DNA of 27,195 bases from the NCBI GenBank assembly GCA_905221605.1, contig CAJNDS010001239.1, positions 1 to 27,195 of the forward strand. The letters run 5' to 3'. Position numbers and translations under genes: made by a program. Position 1 is the stretch's first letter. Every line of letters starts with the position of its first letter. This DNA is from Symbiodinium natans. Taxonomy: Eukaryota > Sar > Dinophyceae > Suessiales > Symbiodiniaceae. Under the pieces are notes generated by a model, which saw only the letters and a list, made by a program, of their open reading frames with translations, was not told the origin of the DNA and ran no database searches. This document shows, piece after piece, positions 8,244-19,519 of this stretch.

Positions 8244-10521
8244 GTTAGAGAAAGTTCCGGTTCCAAACAAGTTCACACTTTGCCGCCTTGCTGCCTGCTG
8301 TTCTAATTTTGGGGGAAGACTGACACAGGACTTAGACTGGAACCGACTGAGAGGCTTATTTGTTTTACTCGCAACGAGGAGCTGTGAAAGCCAGATCTGG
8401 CTTCCCGTGTGTGAAAAAAACGCCACAACTGGGCCCAAAAATGGCTCCTAAACTTGGGTTCCAATTTGAGGCTCCAACCTGGGTGGCCTTGTATGTTCAC
8501 ACAGGAAATCCAAAATCTAGGGCCCGTTTTCGGTGCCCAGAATTGAGCTGCTTTTGGAACCCATTTGAGTTCAATAATAATTGAAAATCAACTCACAGAC
8601 AAACAAGATTTTTTCTCTTCGATACTGTTTGCATCAACACTCAAGAAACAAAAAACGCGGTTGATACGCGTGTTCTTATCTTGCTAAACTTGTCTTTAGC
8701 TGGCATTCAAGACAACAGTCTTGCATTGTTCCCGTGCGATCTTTCTCGCACTGTGGAGGTCACTTCGGCTTCCCTACCTTTTGGAGTTGATTCCTTGCCC
8801 TCTTTTTGTGTCTCCAAATCCACAGACCTTTCACCAGCAGAACCCAGCCGACAGACACGCAAACGCACACCACCCACTGAAGCCACTTTGCACCCACATA
8901 CTAACACACTCCATAACACACACAACTCTCTGCCAAAACGCCGAAACCACAACACCACACACCCATTCAAGAAAACGATGTGAACACACACACACACACA
9001 CAGACACCACTGCAAGACTGCAAGGTCACTGTTTTTTTTGGGTGTCATTCTGCGACTCCATGCCTTACCACCCTTTACCCACACACTGACACTTTTCTTG
9101 CACACTAAAGCCAAAAGGCACAGAAACGGCACACACAGCAACCAAAAATGAAGGCACAGAAAGGCACCACACAGCGACCAAAAGAAGGTGCAGAAAAGGC
9201 ACCACACAGCGAACAAAAATGAAGACACAGAAAAATTCAAAACACAACCAAAAATAAAGGCACAGAAAGGCACCAACACAGCGACCAAAATGAAGGCAGC
9301 ACCTTGCAGCAACCCAACAGCAACGGAAAAATTTCAGCACAGAGACTGCACAGAAAAAAGACATGCACCCGCAAACCAACCCACTTTGTTGCAACAAATT
9401 CACACACAGACACACACACACACACATCCACAACACTCTTGCACATGCACACTTAGAAAAACAGCCGAAACGACAAAATGCACATTCTTATAATGTCTTT
9501 TAGTTCCGATTGCATTTTTTCACCGTCTTTCTGGTCAATCGACAGCTTGCCGGGCACTTACCAAAACACTTGCTGACTGTTTGTGTTTTAGTTTAAAGCG
9601 GTTTCTCGAAATTTTCTTTCTGAAGCTTGCAACCGAGAGATCATCCCGACAAAAAGTAAAGAAAACATTAAACAAAAGCAAGAGAAAATTCTTTTTCAGA
9701 CGGACCAAGGAAAAACCTATGTTTGCAGTTCTTGCAAAAATTCAAAAAAAAACAATTACAAAAAAAAAACAATTACACTGACCTCTCATCATGGCCAGAA
9801 CGACTTGAGAGTCGCCCGGCCTCGATTTCCATTCCCATTCGACTTTTTTTGACAAAGCTTCGATTGCGTGCTCTTGTCTTTAATTTTCCAAAATGGCCAA
9901 ACAGAAATTCAAGGCACACTGAAATTTGACAGAAGATTGAGCAGAAGAAACTCTGCTTTCTTTTTAGGCTGGGGTGCCCTTGATTCTTTGTCTTTCGTTT
10001 TTGGTTGCGTGTTGCAATTCTTCCCTGGATTCAGCACCATTCAACGAATTTTCAAAATTTCTAAAGTCTCGAAAATGTTGAAAAAACCCTCAAAAATCAA
10101 CACTTGATCAGTTAAATTTGTTAAATTTACTCTGGTGTTTCGCTCGCTTCGCTCGCACTTATTCACATTCTGGAAATACACTTTGCAATTTTCAAGTGGT
10201 TTGGCTTGGGCGTCGCGCGCAACCTTAACGAATCAACACCACGGTTGACCTCGTCTCGTCCTGCAGTTGATTTCTGTCCAAACGGCACTGTCAGAGGCTT
10301 TCAAAAACACTTGTTTCAAAGCATTGAACTTTTCCAAGCTGCAGTTTCCACCGAGCCATTTAAAAAAACATGTTGCATTTTCAAGTGTTCTTGTTGACTC
10401 TGCACCCTTTTTTCTCCTCTTCTGCCTTCAGGCCTTGCACCAAAACCTGGAGAATCTGAAACCCAAGATGAGGGGCAGCAAAATTGATCGAAAAGGTAGG
10501 GAAGCTCCAGTGACCTCCACA
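8244..10521 (+). repeat. Array unit 3 (2278 bp)
   Basis: Shares with unit 5 the TTTCAGCACAGAGACTGCAC deletion variant after the minisatellite. It has a private ~40-bp insertion at about 10340-10394 containing GAGCCATTTAAAAAAACATG. Confidence 0.9.
9113..9296. repeat. Nested ~36-bp minisatellite, unit 3
   Basis: Same five-monomer block. In this unit a 201-codon minus-strand frame (8707-9312) runs through the minisatellite and the CA tract without a stop, but only because of the local repeat lengths. Confidence 0.85.
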
Positions 10522-12772
10522 GTTAGAGAAAGTTCCGGTTCCAAACAAGTTCACACTTTGCCGCCTTGCTGCCTGCTGTTCTAATTTTGGGGGAAGACTG
10601 ACACAGGACTTAGACTGGAACCGACTGAGAGGCTTATTTGTTTTACTCGCAACGAGGAGCTGTGAAAGCCAGATCTGGCTTCCCGTGTGTGAAAAAAACG
10701 CCACAACTGGGCCCAAAAATGTCTCCTAAACTTGGGTTCCAATTTGAGGCTCCAACCTGGGTGGCCTTGTATGTTCACACAGGAAATCCAAAATCTAGGG
10801 CCCGTTTTCGGTGCCCAGAATTGAGCTGCTTTTGGAACCCATTTGAGTTCAATAATAATTGAAAATCAACTCACAGACAAACAAGATTTTTTCTATTCGA
10901 TACTGTTTGCATCAACACTCAAGAAAACAAAAAAACGCGGTTGATACGCGTGTTCTTATCTTGCTAAACTTGTCTTTAGCTGGCATTCAAGACAACAGTC
11001 TTGCATTGTTCCCGTGCGATCTTTCTCGCACTGTGGAGGTCACTTCGGCTTGCCTACCCTTGCCCTCTTTTTGTGTCTCCAAAACCACACACCTTTCACC
11101 ACCCGCACACTTCCACACTTGAACAGCCAGCAGAACCCAGCCGACAGACACGCAAACGCACACCACCCACTGAAGCCACTTTGCACCTCATAATGACACA
11201 CTTCATGACACACACGACTCTCTGCCAAAACGCCGAAACCACAACACCACACACCCATTCGAGAAAACGATGTAAACACACACACACACACACACACAGA
11301 CACCACTGCAAGGTCACTGTTTTTTTTTTGGTGTCACTTCTGCGACTCCATGCCTTACCACCCTTTACCCACACTGACACTTTTCTTGCACACTGAAGCC
11401 AAAAGGCACAGAAACGGCACACACAGCGACCAAAAATGAAGGCACAGAAAGGCACCACACAGCGACCAAAAGAAGGTGCAGAAAAGGAACCACACAGCGA
11501 ACAAAAATGAAGACACAGAAAAATGCAAAACACAACCAAAAATAAAGGCACAGAAAGGCACCAACACAGCGACCAAAATGAAGGCAGCAACTTACAGCAA
11601 CCCAACAGCAACCGAAAAATTTAAGCACAGAGACTACAACCCAACAGCACCAAAAAATGAAGCACAGAAAAAAAGACATGCACCCGCAAACCAACCCACT
11701 TTGTTGCAACAAATTCACATACACACACACACACACATCCACAACACTCTTGCACATGCACACTTAGAAAAAAGCCGAAACGACAAAGTGCACATTCTTA
11801 TGATGTCTTTTAGTTCCGATTGCATTTTTTCACCGTCTTTCTGCTCAATCGACAGCTTGCCGGGCACTTACCGAAACACTTGCTGACTGTTTGTGTTTTA
11901 GTTTAAAGCGTTTTCTCGAAATTTTCTTTCTTAAGCCGACAAAAAGTCAAGAAAACATTAAACAAAAGCAAGAGAAAATTCTTTTTGCAGACGGACCAAG
12001 AAAAAACAAGGTTTTTGCAGTTCTTGCAAAAATTAAAAAAAAACCAATTACAAAAAAAAACAATTACACTGACCTCTCATCATGGCCAGAACGACTTGAG
12101 AGTCGCCCGGCCTCGATTTCCATTCCCATTCGACTTTTTTTGACAAAGCTTCGATTGCGTGCTCTTGTCTTTAATTTTCCAAAATGGCCAAACAGAAATT
12201 CAAGGCACACTGAAATTTGACAGAAGATTGAGCAGAAGAAACTCTGCTTTCTTTTTAGGCTGGGTGCCCTTGATTCTTTGTCTTTCGTTTTTGGTTGCGT
12301 GTTGCAATTCTTCCCTGGATTCAGCACCATTCAACGAATTTTCAAAATTTCTAAAGTCCCGAAAATGTTGAAAAAAACCCTCAAAATCAACACTTGATCA
12401 GTTAAATTTGTTGAATTTACTCTGGTGTTTCGCTCGCTTCGCTCGCACTTATTCACATTCTGGAAATACACTTTGCAATTTTCAGGTGGTTTGGCTTGGG
12501 CGTCGCGCGCAACCTTAACGAATCGACACCAGGGTTGAACTCGTCTCGTCCCGCAGTTGATTTCTGTCCAAACGGCACTGTCAGAGGCTTTTAAAAACAC
12601 TTGTTTCAAAGCATTGAACTTTTCCAAGCTGTTTCCACCGATGTTGACTCTGCACCCTTCTTTTATCCTCTTCTGCCTTCAGGCCTTGCACCAAAACCTG
12701 GAGAATCTGAAACCCAAGATGAGGGACAGCAAAGTTGATCGAAAAGGTAGGGAAGCTCCAGTGACCTCCACA
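10522..12772 (+). repeat. Array unit 4 (2251 bp)
   Basis: Middle part matches unit 1: it lacks CTTGCAACCGAGAGATCATC and has CTTAAGCCGACAAAAAGTC and TTTCTGCTCAATCG. A private rearrangement at about 11055-11125 removes TTTTGGAGTTGATTCC and adds a stretch containing CCCGCACACTTCCACACTTG. Confidence 0.9.
11399..11580. repeat. Nested ~36-bp minisatellite, unit 4
   Basis: Five monomers, closest to the unit 1 block in sequence. Confidence 0.85.
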
Positions 12773-13512
12773 GTTAGAGAAAGTTCCGGTTCCAAACAAG
12801 TTCACACTTTGCCGCCTTGCTGCCTGCTGTTCTAATTTTGGGGGAAGACTGACACAGGACTTAGACTGGAACCGACTGAGAGGCTTATTTGTTTTACTCG
12901 CAACGAGGAGCTGTGAAAGCCAGATCTGGCTTCCCGTGTGTGAAAAAAACGCCACAACTGGGCCAAAAAATGGCTCCTAAACTTGGGTTCCAATTTGAGG
13001 CTCCAACCTGGGTGGCCTTGTATGTTCACACAGGAAATCCAAAATCTAGGGCCCGTTTTCGGTGCCCAGAATTGAGCTGCTTTTGGAACCCATTTGAGTT
13101 TAATAATAATTGAAAATCAACTCACAGACAAACAAGATTTTTTCTATTCGATACTGTTTGCATCAACACTCAAGAAAACAAAAAACGCGGTTGATACGCG
13201 TGTTCTTATCTTTCTAAACTTGTCTTTAGCTGGCATTCAAGACAACAGTCTTGCATTGTTCCCGTGCGATCTTTCTCGCACTGTGGAGGTCACTTCGACT
13301 TCCCTACCTTTTGGAGTTGATTCCTTGCCCTCTTTTTGTGTCTCCAAATCCACAGACCTTTCACCAGCAGAACCCAGCCGACAGACACGCAAACGCACAC
13401 CACCCACTGAAGCCACTTTGCACCCACATAACAACACACACCATAACACACACAACTCTCTGCCAAAACGCCGAAACCACAACACCACACACCCATTCAA
13501 GAAAACGATGTG

Positions 13513-13513
<1 letters not shown>

Positions 13514-13568
<55 letters not shown>
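13514..13568. repeat. (AC)n microsatellite, expanded, unit 5
   Basis: About 55 bp of uninterrupted AC, more than twice the length in any other unit. Confidence 0.95.
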
Positions 13569-13573
<5 letters not shown>

Positions 13574-13676
13574 CACTGCAAGACTGCAAGGTCACTGTTT
13601 TTTTGGGTGTCATTCTGCGACTCCATGCCTTACCACCCTTTACCCACACACTGACACTTTTCTTGCACACTAAAGC

Positions 13677-13859
13677 CAAAAGGCACAGAAACGGCACACA
13701 CAGCAACCAAAAATGAAGGCACAGAAAGCCACACAGCGACCAAAAGAAGGTGCAGAAAAGGCACCACACAGCGAACAAAAATGAAGACACAGAAAAATTC
13801 AAAACACAACCAAAAATAAAGCACAGAAAGGCACCAACACAGCGACCAAAATGAAGGCA
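13677..13859. repeat. Nested ~36-bp minisatellite, unit 5
   Basis: Five monomers, with short deletions in the second and fourth relative to the other units. Confidence 0.85.
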
Positions 13860-14945
13860 GCACCTTGCAGCAACCCAACAGCAACGGAAAAATTTCAGCA
13901 CAGAGACTGCACAGAAAAAAGACATGCACCCGCAAACCAACCCACTTTGTTGCAACAAATTCACACACAGACACACACACACACATCCACAACACTCTTG
14001 CACATGCACACTTAGAAAAACAGCCGAAACGACAAAATGCACATTCTTACAATGTCTTTTAGTTCCGATTGCATTTTTTCACCGTCTTTCTGGTCAATCG
14101 ACAGCTTGCCGGGCACTTACCAAAACACTTGCTGACTGTTTGTGTTTTAGTTTAAAGCGGTTTCTCGAAATTTTCTTTCTGAAGCTTGCAACCGAGAGAT
14201 TATCCCGACAAAAAGTAAAGAACATTAAACAAAAGCAAGAGAAAATTCTTTTGCAGACGGACCAAGGAAAAATCTATGTTTGCAGTTCTTGCAAAAATTC
14301 AAAAAAAAACAATTACAAAAAAAAACAATTACACTGACCTCTCATCATGGCCAGAACGACTTGAGAGGTCGCCCGGCCTCGATTCCATTCCCATTCGACT
14401 TTTTTTGACAAAGCTTCGATTGCGTGCTCTTGTCTTTAATTTTCCAAAATGGCCAAACAGAAATTCAAGGCACACTGAAATTTGACAGAAGATTGAGCAG
14501 AAGAAACTCTGCTTTCTTTTTAGGCTGGGTGCCCTTGATTCTTTGTCTTTCGTTTTGGTTGCGTGTTGCAATTCTTCCCTGGATTCAGCACCATTCAACG
14601 AATTTTCAAAATTTCTAAAGTTCCGAAAATGTTGAAAAAACCCTTAAAATCAACACTTGATCAGTTAAATTTGTTGAATTTACTCTGGTGTTTCGTTCGC
14701 TTCGCTCGCACTTATTCACATTCTGGAAATACACTTTGCAATTTTCAGGTGGTTTGGCTTGGGCGTCGCGCGCAACCTGAACGAATCGACACCAGGGTTG
14801 AACTCGTCTTGTCCCGCAGTTGATTTCTGTCCAAACGGCACTGTCAGAGGCTTTTAAAAACACTTGTTTCAAAGCATTGAACTTTTCCAAGCTGTTTCCA
14901 CCGATGTTGACTCTGCACCCTTCTTTTATCCTCTTCTGCCTTCAG

Positions 14946-15380
14946 GCCTTGCACCAAAACCTGGAGAATCTGAAACCCAAGATGAGGGGCAGCAAAGTTG
15001 ATCGAAAAGGTGGGAAAGCTCCAGTGACCTCCACAGTAAGCCAAAGTGGAAACGTATCACAGCTTTCCAACAAGTTACGAAACTCGACGAGAGTGGTTCC
15101 CTCTAAGTCAAAACGTTCCTGCATCACTAATCATACTCAAGCTACGGGAAAACTTCAAAAGCTGAGCAGACTCCAAGCTATGCACACAAAACTGCAAACT
15201 GCAAAACACTCCGTGTCGCACCCTTACAGGGACGTACAGGTCTCAAAATTCTACATTCTTGAGGTCTTGCAACTAGATGTAAAACAAATCGCTGACTGTG
15301 GTATGCAAGAGTTGCTTTCCCAGCATTTCTTGCAGATCAACCTTCAAGTTTTCAATTGCGAAGAGAGCCTCGAAAACTGA
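14946..15380 (+). CDS. Hypothetical ORF segment spanning the array end into unique sequence
   Basis: The frame that contains the 64-bp exon-like segment of unit 5 remains open across the array boundary at 15035 and through 342 bp of unique DNA to a TGA at 15378-15380. The unique part reads VSQSGNVSQLSNKLRNSTRV and continues with a basic, Ser/Thr-rich stretch and a helix-like tail (LEVLQLDVKQIADCGMQELL). There is no in-frame ATG upstream outside the repeat, so if real this would be a terminal exon entered by the acceptor at 14944-14945. I recognise no family. Length alone (about 114 unique codons) is suggestive, not conclusive. Confidence 0.25.
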   Translation, partial: ALHQNLENLKPKMRGSKVDRKGGKAPVTSTVSQSGNVSQLSNKLRNSTRVVPSKSKRSCITNHTQATGKLQKLSRLQAMHTKLQTAKHSVSHPYRDVQVSKFYILEVLQLDVKQIADCGMQELLSQHFLQINLQVFNCEESLEN

Positions 15381-15424
15381 AGGTTTGACACACGGCTTCG
15401 GTAAGGAAGCTCTGTGTCCTTCTC

Positions 15425-15535
15425 CTTTGGGCCTTTAGGAAGGTTCTCATCGTTTGGGCCTGAGGACGGTCCTCATTCTTTGGCCTCAGGACGGTCCTCA
15501 TCCTTTCGTCCAAGGGTCTTAGGACAGGTCTCAAC
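15425..15535. repeat. ~26-bp minisatellite with palindromic cores
   Basis: Three to four units start at about 15425, 15453, 15479 and 15504. Core is TTTGGGCCTGAGGACGGTCC, then TCAT. At 15461-15475 TGAGGACGGTCCTCA is a perfect 7+1+7 inverted repeat. Confidence 0.7.
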
Positions 15536-15549
15536 TGAGAACATCGCCA

Positions 15550-15672
15550 TGCAGTTCGTCGCACCCGCGCCAGCGGCGGACGGTTTTTTGTGGAGACCGC
15601 GCAAAAGTTGGACGCCGAGGCGGGTCTTGCCCAACAACCTGCCATATTGGCAGGAAGCGGTCAGATTGCATG
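15550..15672 (+). CDS. Possible short coding start, unrecognised
   Basis: An ATG at 15550 opens MQFVAPAPAADGFLWRPRKS and continues WTPRRVLPNNLPYWQEAVRL before running into telomere-like heptamers at 15684. The composition is protein-like and the ATG is genuine, but the frame afterwards reads only repeat sequence, so a splice or a break near 15672 would be needed. No family recognised. Confidence 0.2.
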
Positions 15673-15683
15673 AAGTGTACAGG

Positions 15684-15717
15684 TTTAGGGTTTGGGGTTT
15701 ACGGTTTAGGGTTTGGG
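15684..15717 (+). repeat. Interstitial telomere-like heptamers
   Basis: Five consecutive heptamers or near-heptamers: TTTAGGG, TTTGGGG, TTTACGG, TTTAGGG, TTTGGG. TTTAGGG is the telomere repeat reported for dinoflagellates and plants. The degeneracy indicates an old interstitial relic. Confidence 0.7.
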
Positions 15718-15769
15718 CTGAGGTGCTGCCCAGGGACAGATTGTTTTCGTAAAGGTGGTCCTCAAGGTC

Positions 15770-16930
15770 AAGTTGGTCGCGTTCGCAAGGCCAGCAGACT
15801 CCGAAAGAAGCAGCACCTCGATGAGCTCATCATGAAGGCCCAGAATAGCAACAGTCCATGACAGCTGTGCATCAAATACTGGCCTGTTGATCAGGCTGTT
15901 GTCTTCGACCCACACGCTGTCCTCCTAGCCTTCAGCAGCTGCCAAACAAGGCCCTTCCCTCACATTTCTTGCCAGCTCCGCTCTGGCGCGCCACGGCCCA
16001 CCTTGCAGCACAGGTATTTGCCGCTCACTTCTGCTGACTCGCTGAGACCGATTTCCTTGCTGTCGCCAAATGGCCAAAGTTCCAGCTAAGCTGGTTGCGG
16101 ACGAAATACGGCCCATAGTTTTGAATGCTGCACAGCACATCCCGCAATTTGCTTGCCTAGAAGGACGACAAACTTGCGACGCCATAGATAGGGCTTTTGG
16201 TCACTGCCGAGAAATCCGAGAGCGTAGACAAAACGCTACGGTCACGACACGTGACAGAAGGGCAGGTAAAACTGCCCAAATAATCTCAGGAGGCATAACG
16301 CTTTCTTGATTTACGTAAAGCCTTCGACAGCATCCCCTGGAAATGTCTGCAGGAATGCCTTGTGCACTTTCAGATACCTGCCTCAGTCACTCAACTTTTC
16401 ATGCACATGCTAGGTACCTTTTCAAAACTCCCTGGGCACAAGGCTCTGTCCTTGCAGGGCAAGGCATCCGACAAGAATGCAGCCTGGCACCGATGCTCTA
16501 GACGCTTTACTCTCTTTATCTTGCATCCAAACTTGACACTGCTGCGCCCCAGCACCAAAAACTTTCTTTGCGGATGATTTCCTGGCGCAATGGGCAGTAG
16601 AGTTCCTCTCAGACATGAAAAGTGTCCCCACGCAAATTTTGAAAATTATTCAAGTCCTGGAAGACCATGGTGCAGCTCAGCTCGGGGCAAACGGTGGTAC
16701 TCTTCGCTCTGGGCACCCAACAGGCACATGCATGCCTCAAGCCCATGCTGCAACATGCCACGCTTGGCAAATGTCTCAGAGTTGGGGTCACTGGCCTGAC
16801 AGGACGTTGCTATGCTCATGTCTCACGAGTACCTCGGTGTTAAACTCTCGTACAAAAACTTTGAGTGGCTCACCCTCAAGCATAGGCTACGCCATTCCTG
16901 GATTGAGCCGAGGCGTAGGCATTGCGAGAA
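15770..16930 (+). pseudogene. Decayed non-LTR (LINE-type) reverse transcriptase
   Basis: Reverse-transcriptase motifs appear in order on the plus strand but in shifting frames. From 16070: ADEIRPIVLNAAQH, then GRQTCDAIDRAFGHC (RT fingers). At 16302: FLDLRKAFDSIPW, the motif carrying the first catalytic Asp. At 16463: GIRQECSLAPML followed by TAG at 16499 where a Trp codon is usual. At 16567: FADDFLAQW, the catalytic FADD box. At 16673: QLSSGQTVVLF. At 16827: EYLGVKLSYKNFEWLT, the YLG segment after the palm. At least four frameshifts and one stop break it. A basic stretch at 15780-15860 (GRVRKASRLRKKQHLDELI) may be the linker upstream of RT. Endonuclease and 3' end were not found. The product would have primed on nicked target DNA; this copy cannot. 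Confidence 0.82.
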
Positions 16931-17510
16931 AGGCCGCCCAGAGGCCAAGACAGGCCATCCTCTGAGAGCACGCGTTGAGCAGGTGGTGCCCGTAGGCGCC
17001 TGTTTAGATTTCGCCGTTTGCACGGAATCGGGGATCCATGTCTCTTTAAAACCCGGGGCTGCTGGAAGCGGCTGTGCTTGTGTGATAGAGACATGTCCCC
17101 TCGGCTTCGTGCGTTGTGATGTTGCATTTTGGCAGCAAGCATCATTGTAGCAGTGTAGCATGTGATGCAGTGACGTAGCGATTGCATGTCGTTTGCTCTT
17201 GCTTTGTACAGCTTCACGTCATCTCGACTGCAGCTGTGGACACTCAATTCTCAGGTCGTAGCTCAAAGCAGTTTGCTTAGCCGAGCTATTAGCCGAAGGC
17301 AACAAACCCGCCATAGTGCCTGTTAACGTACTGCAGCTGCGCAGCAGGTTGCGAGCTCTTGAGTACGATCCAATTGGGATCTGTTGCGCTGTGATTCGGG
17401 ACTTGCAAGCGAAGCAAGGAAACAATCGGCTGACCGAGTGAATGCGCTAGGGCCAAGGAACCCAAGTAGTCTGCTTTGGACGTTTCCTCCGGGTCCACTG
17501 GACCTTCTTC
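16931..17510. other. No supportable gene
   Basis: May include decayed 3' sequence of the LINE copy, but no further motif is readable. No RNA gene or repeat seen. Confidence 0.4.
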
Positions 17511-17878
<368 letters not shown>

Positions 17879-18656
17879 CGTTCCACACGACCAAGCCAAT
17901 CACAAACGAATCTGCACACCTCCACCCTCTACCTCTTTGCCAGTGGTATGGGGGGTGACTGTATTCCTTCTGCTTACCAGGGAGGAGTGCTTCAGGGGAG
18001 CCGTTCATATGCACTTTCCGGAGATGGTACGCGTACGTGCGCAGCCAGGGCAGGCCAGGCAATATACCCTTACGGAGGCTCCCATAGTACAATGTAAAAG
18101 CGCGCTTGCCTCAGGCAAGGTTTCAAAGAGATTCCGGCAATTTCCGGTTTCTCAGGGCAGGGGGCGATTCGGCTATTCCGCAGGAGTGGGTGCTGTGGAG
18201 TTTTGATTCGTGTGTTTGCCATGCCGGGGTCAGTTTTGTCAGGGCCATCTGGCATCCGGGATGACTCCACCAATTAGCCATAGCGGCCAGCAAGCACCGG
18301 CGCCCTACAGATTGTGATCCTGCAGGTTTTTGAGCAAAGTACAGGGAGAAGCCACAACCGAGTTTTCATGCAGGCGGGCAGCGACTCACGCAGAACATAA
18401 TTGGGGTGGGTCTGTGCAAGTGACCGGAGCAGAGCATGCACCAAGCATCACCCTGCAAAAACCAAATTTAGAGAGGCAGATATGCCACCGGCAACACAAA
18501 GCAGCGCCACCAACCTGAAGAAACCCCAACGATACGTCTTGCTGGCAGGCCCAAACCGAAAAACGCTAGCAGCTAGCAACAGCAACCGACTTCCGCCATC
18601 TCCCGTTCAAAGCCTTTTGTTCTTGCAGGTTGGGGTGCATATTATGCATATTGCAA
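17879..18656. other. Unassigned region with a short perfect inverted repeat
   Basis: No gene can be supported. CTTGCCTCAGGCAAG at 18105-18119 is a perfect 7+1+7 inverted repeat. A CTGCTTACCAG acceptor-like signal sits at about 17970-17980 before an open stretch, but it does not extend into a convincing exon. Confidence 0.35.
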
Positions 18657-18777
18657 CTTGGGGTGTTTTCAGGGCTTGATGGTCCGTCCTGGGAAGTTGA
18701 AAGCCTGAGCGGACCCAGTTTTTTGGTGCATCTTGCCTTTTGGGGTGCTTTTGGATGGCCCGGCCTGGGAAGCTGAC
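18657..18777. repeat. Diverged direct duplication (~45 bp x2)
   Basis: Copies at about 18657-18703 and 18736-18777 share TTGGGGTG, TTTT, GATGG, and CCTGGGAAGYTGA. A weaker partial copy (TTGGGGTGCA) lies at about 18631. Confidence 0.5.
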
Positions 18778-19519
18778 AATCAGCAAGAAGGAGATGTTGG
18801 GGGGGAAGGCTTGCGCTTGATAACAAATTGCAACAAACTTAAGCCCGCAAAGGAGATGGTGGGGAAGCTCTATGCTTTGAAAGCAGATGTTGATTGGCAA
18901 AGCCCTAAACCCCTAAAAGGAAGGTCTTTGCCAGGCCCCAGCACTGAACCCTACAAAGCGTTGCCACCAGCTCCATGTTTGACACTTTCTGCATCCCGGA
19001 TGCTCGGCGATCTCCCAGAAAAGGGCTGAGATGCGCTTCGGATTCTGCGGGGCTTCCAGACTTGCCAAATCTTTCCAAAGTGAAGATGCTGGCAAAGCCA
19101 ACCCCCGGCAACTTCCCGAATGCCATCCGACTGCTCAACAGCCTTGATACGTAGTTAGGGTACAAAATAGAGCTTTCACTGGGGACAGCCCCTTATCCCA
19201 GGCGAGCTCCAAAGCACGGTGTTCTGAGAGTGCATGGAGAAACGCGTGTCTGTTTCAACAAGAAGTGCCTTGAGCAGGTTGAGCCCATCAACCACCACAC
19301 ATCAACACAATGCCAATATGGATATCGCAAACATGCCACAAAACAACAAAACATGGGGGAACACGCTTTAGAAACAAAAAACCAAAGCGCACTAGTCCAC
19401 GTGTCAAAGGTGCACACGGCATTTTGCGGGCCCCAGGCGAGCAGAGGCTTTAGTACGCACGGGCCAATGTTTTCAAAAACTTCCGGAATCCCTTCCGGTC
19501 TGCTTTCAGGGCATAGGGC
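18778..19519. other. No supportable gene
   Basis: Only short frames on both strands. No RNA gene or clear repeat noted apart from AAACCCCTAAAAGG at about 18907-18920, which resembles telomere-type sequence on the other strand. Confidence 0.35.

Larger units (their letters stand above)
3087..15035. repeat. Large tandem array: five ~2.25-2.39-kb units plus one 510-bp truncated unit
   Basis: The marker GTTAGAGAAAGTTCCGG recurs at 3087, 5480, 7734, 8244, 10522 and 12773, giving units of 2393, 2254, 510, 2278, 2251 and 2263 bp. Copies are near-identical over most of their length and all have the same orientation. Each full unit contains, in order, a ~500-bp conserved block, a CA microsatellite, a 36-bp minisatellite, an A-rich tract, and a ~700-bp block with several AG-type acceptor-like signals. 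No ATG-initiated conserved ORF exists. Long frames within the array start at TTG or GTG and change with microsatellite length. The array ends cleanly at 15035, where the last unit joins unique sequence at CCACAGT. Confidence 0.95.
12773..15035 (+). repeat. Array unit 5 (2263 bp), last unit
   Basis: First half carries unit 1 variants (CACTTCGACTTCC, CATAACAACACACACC). Second half carries unit 3 variants (TTTCAGCACAGAGACTGCAC, CTTGCAACCGAGAGATTATC). This is therefore a recombinant type. Its CA tract is expanded to about 55 bp. Confidence 0.9.
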
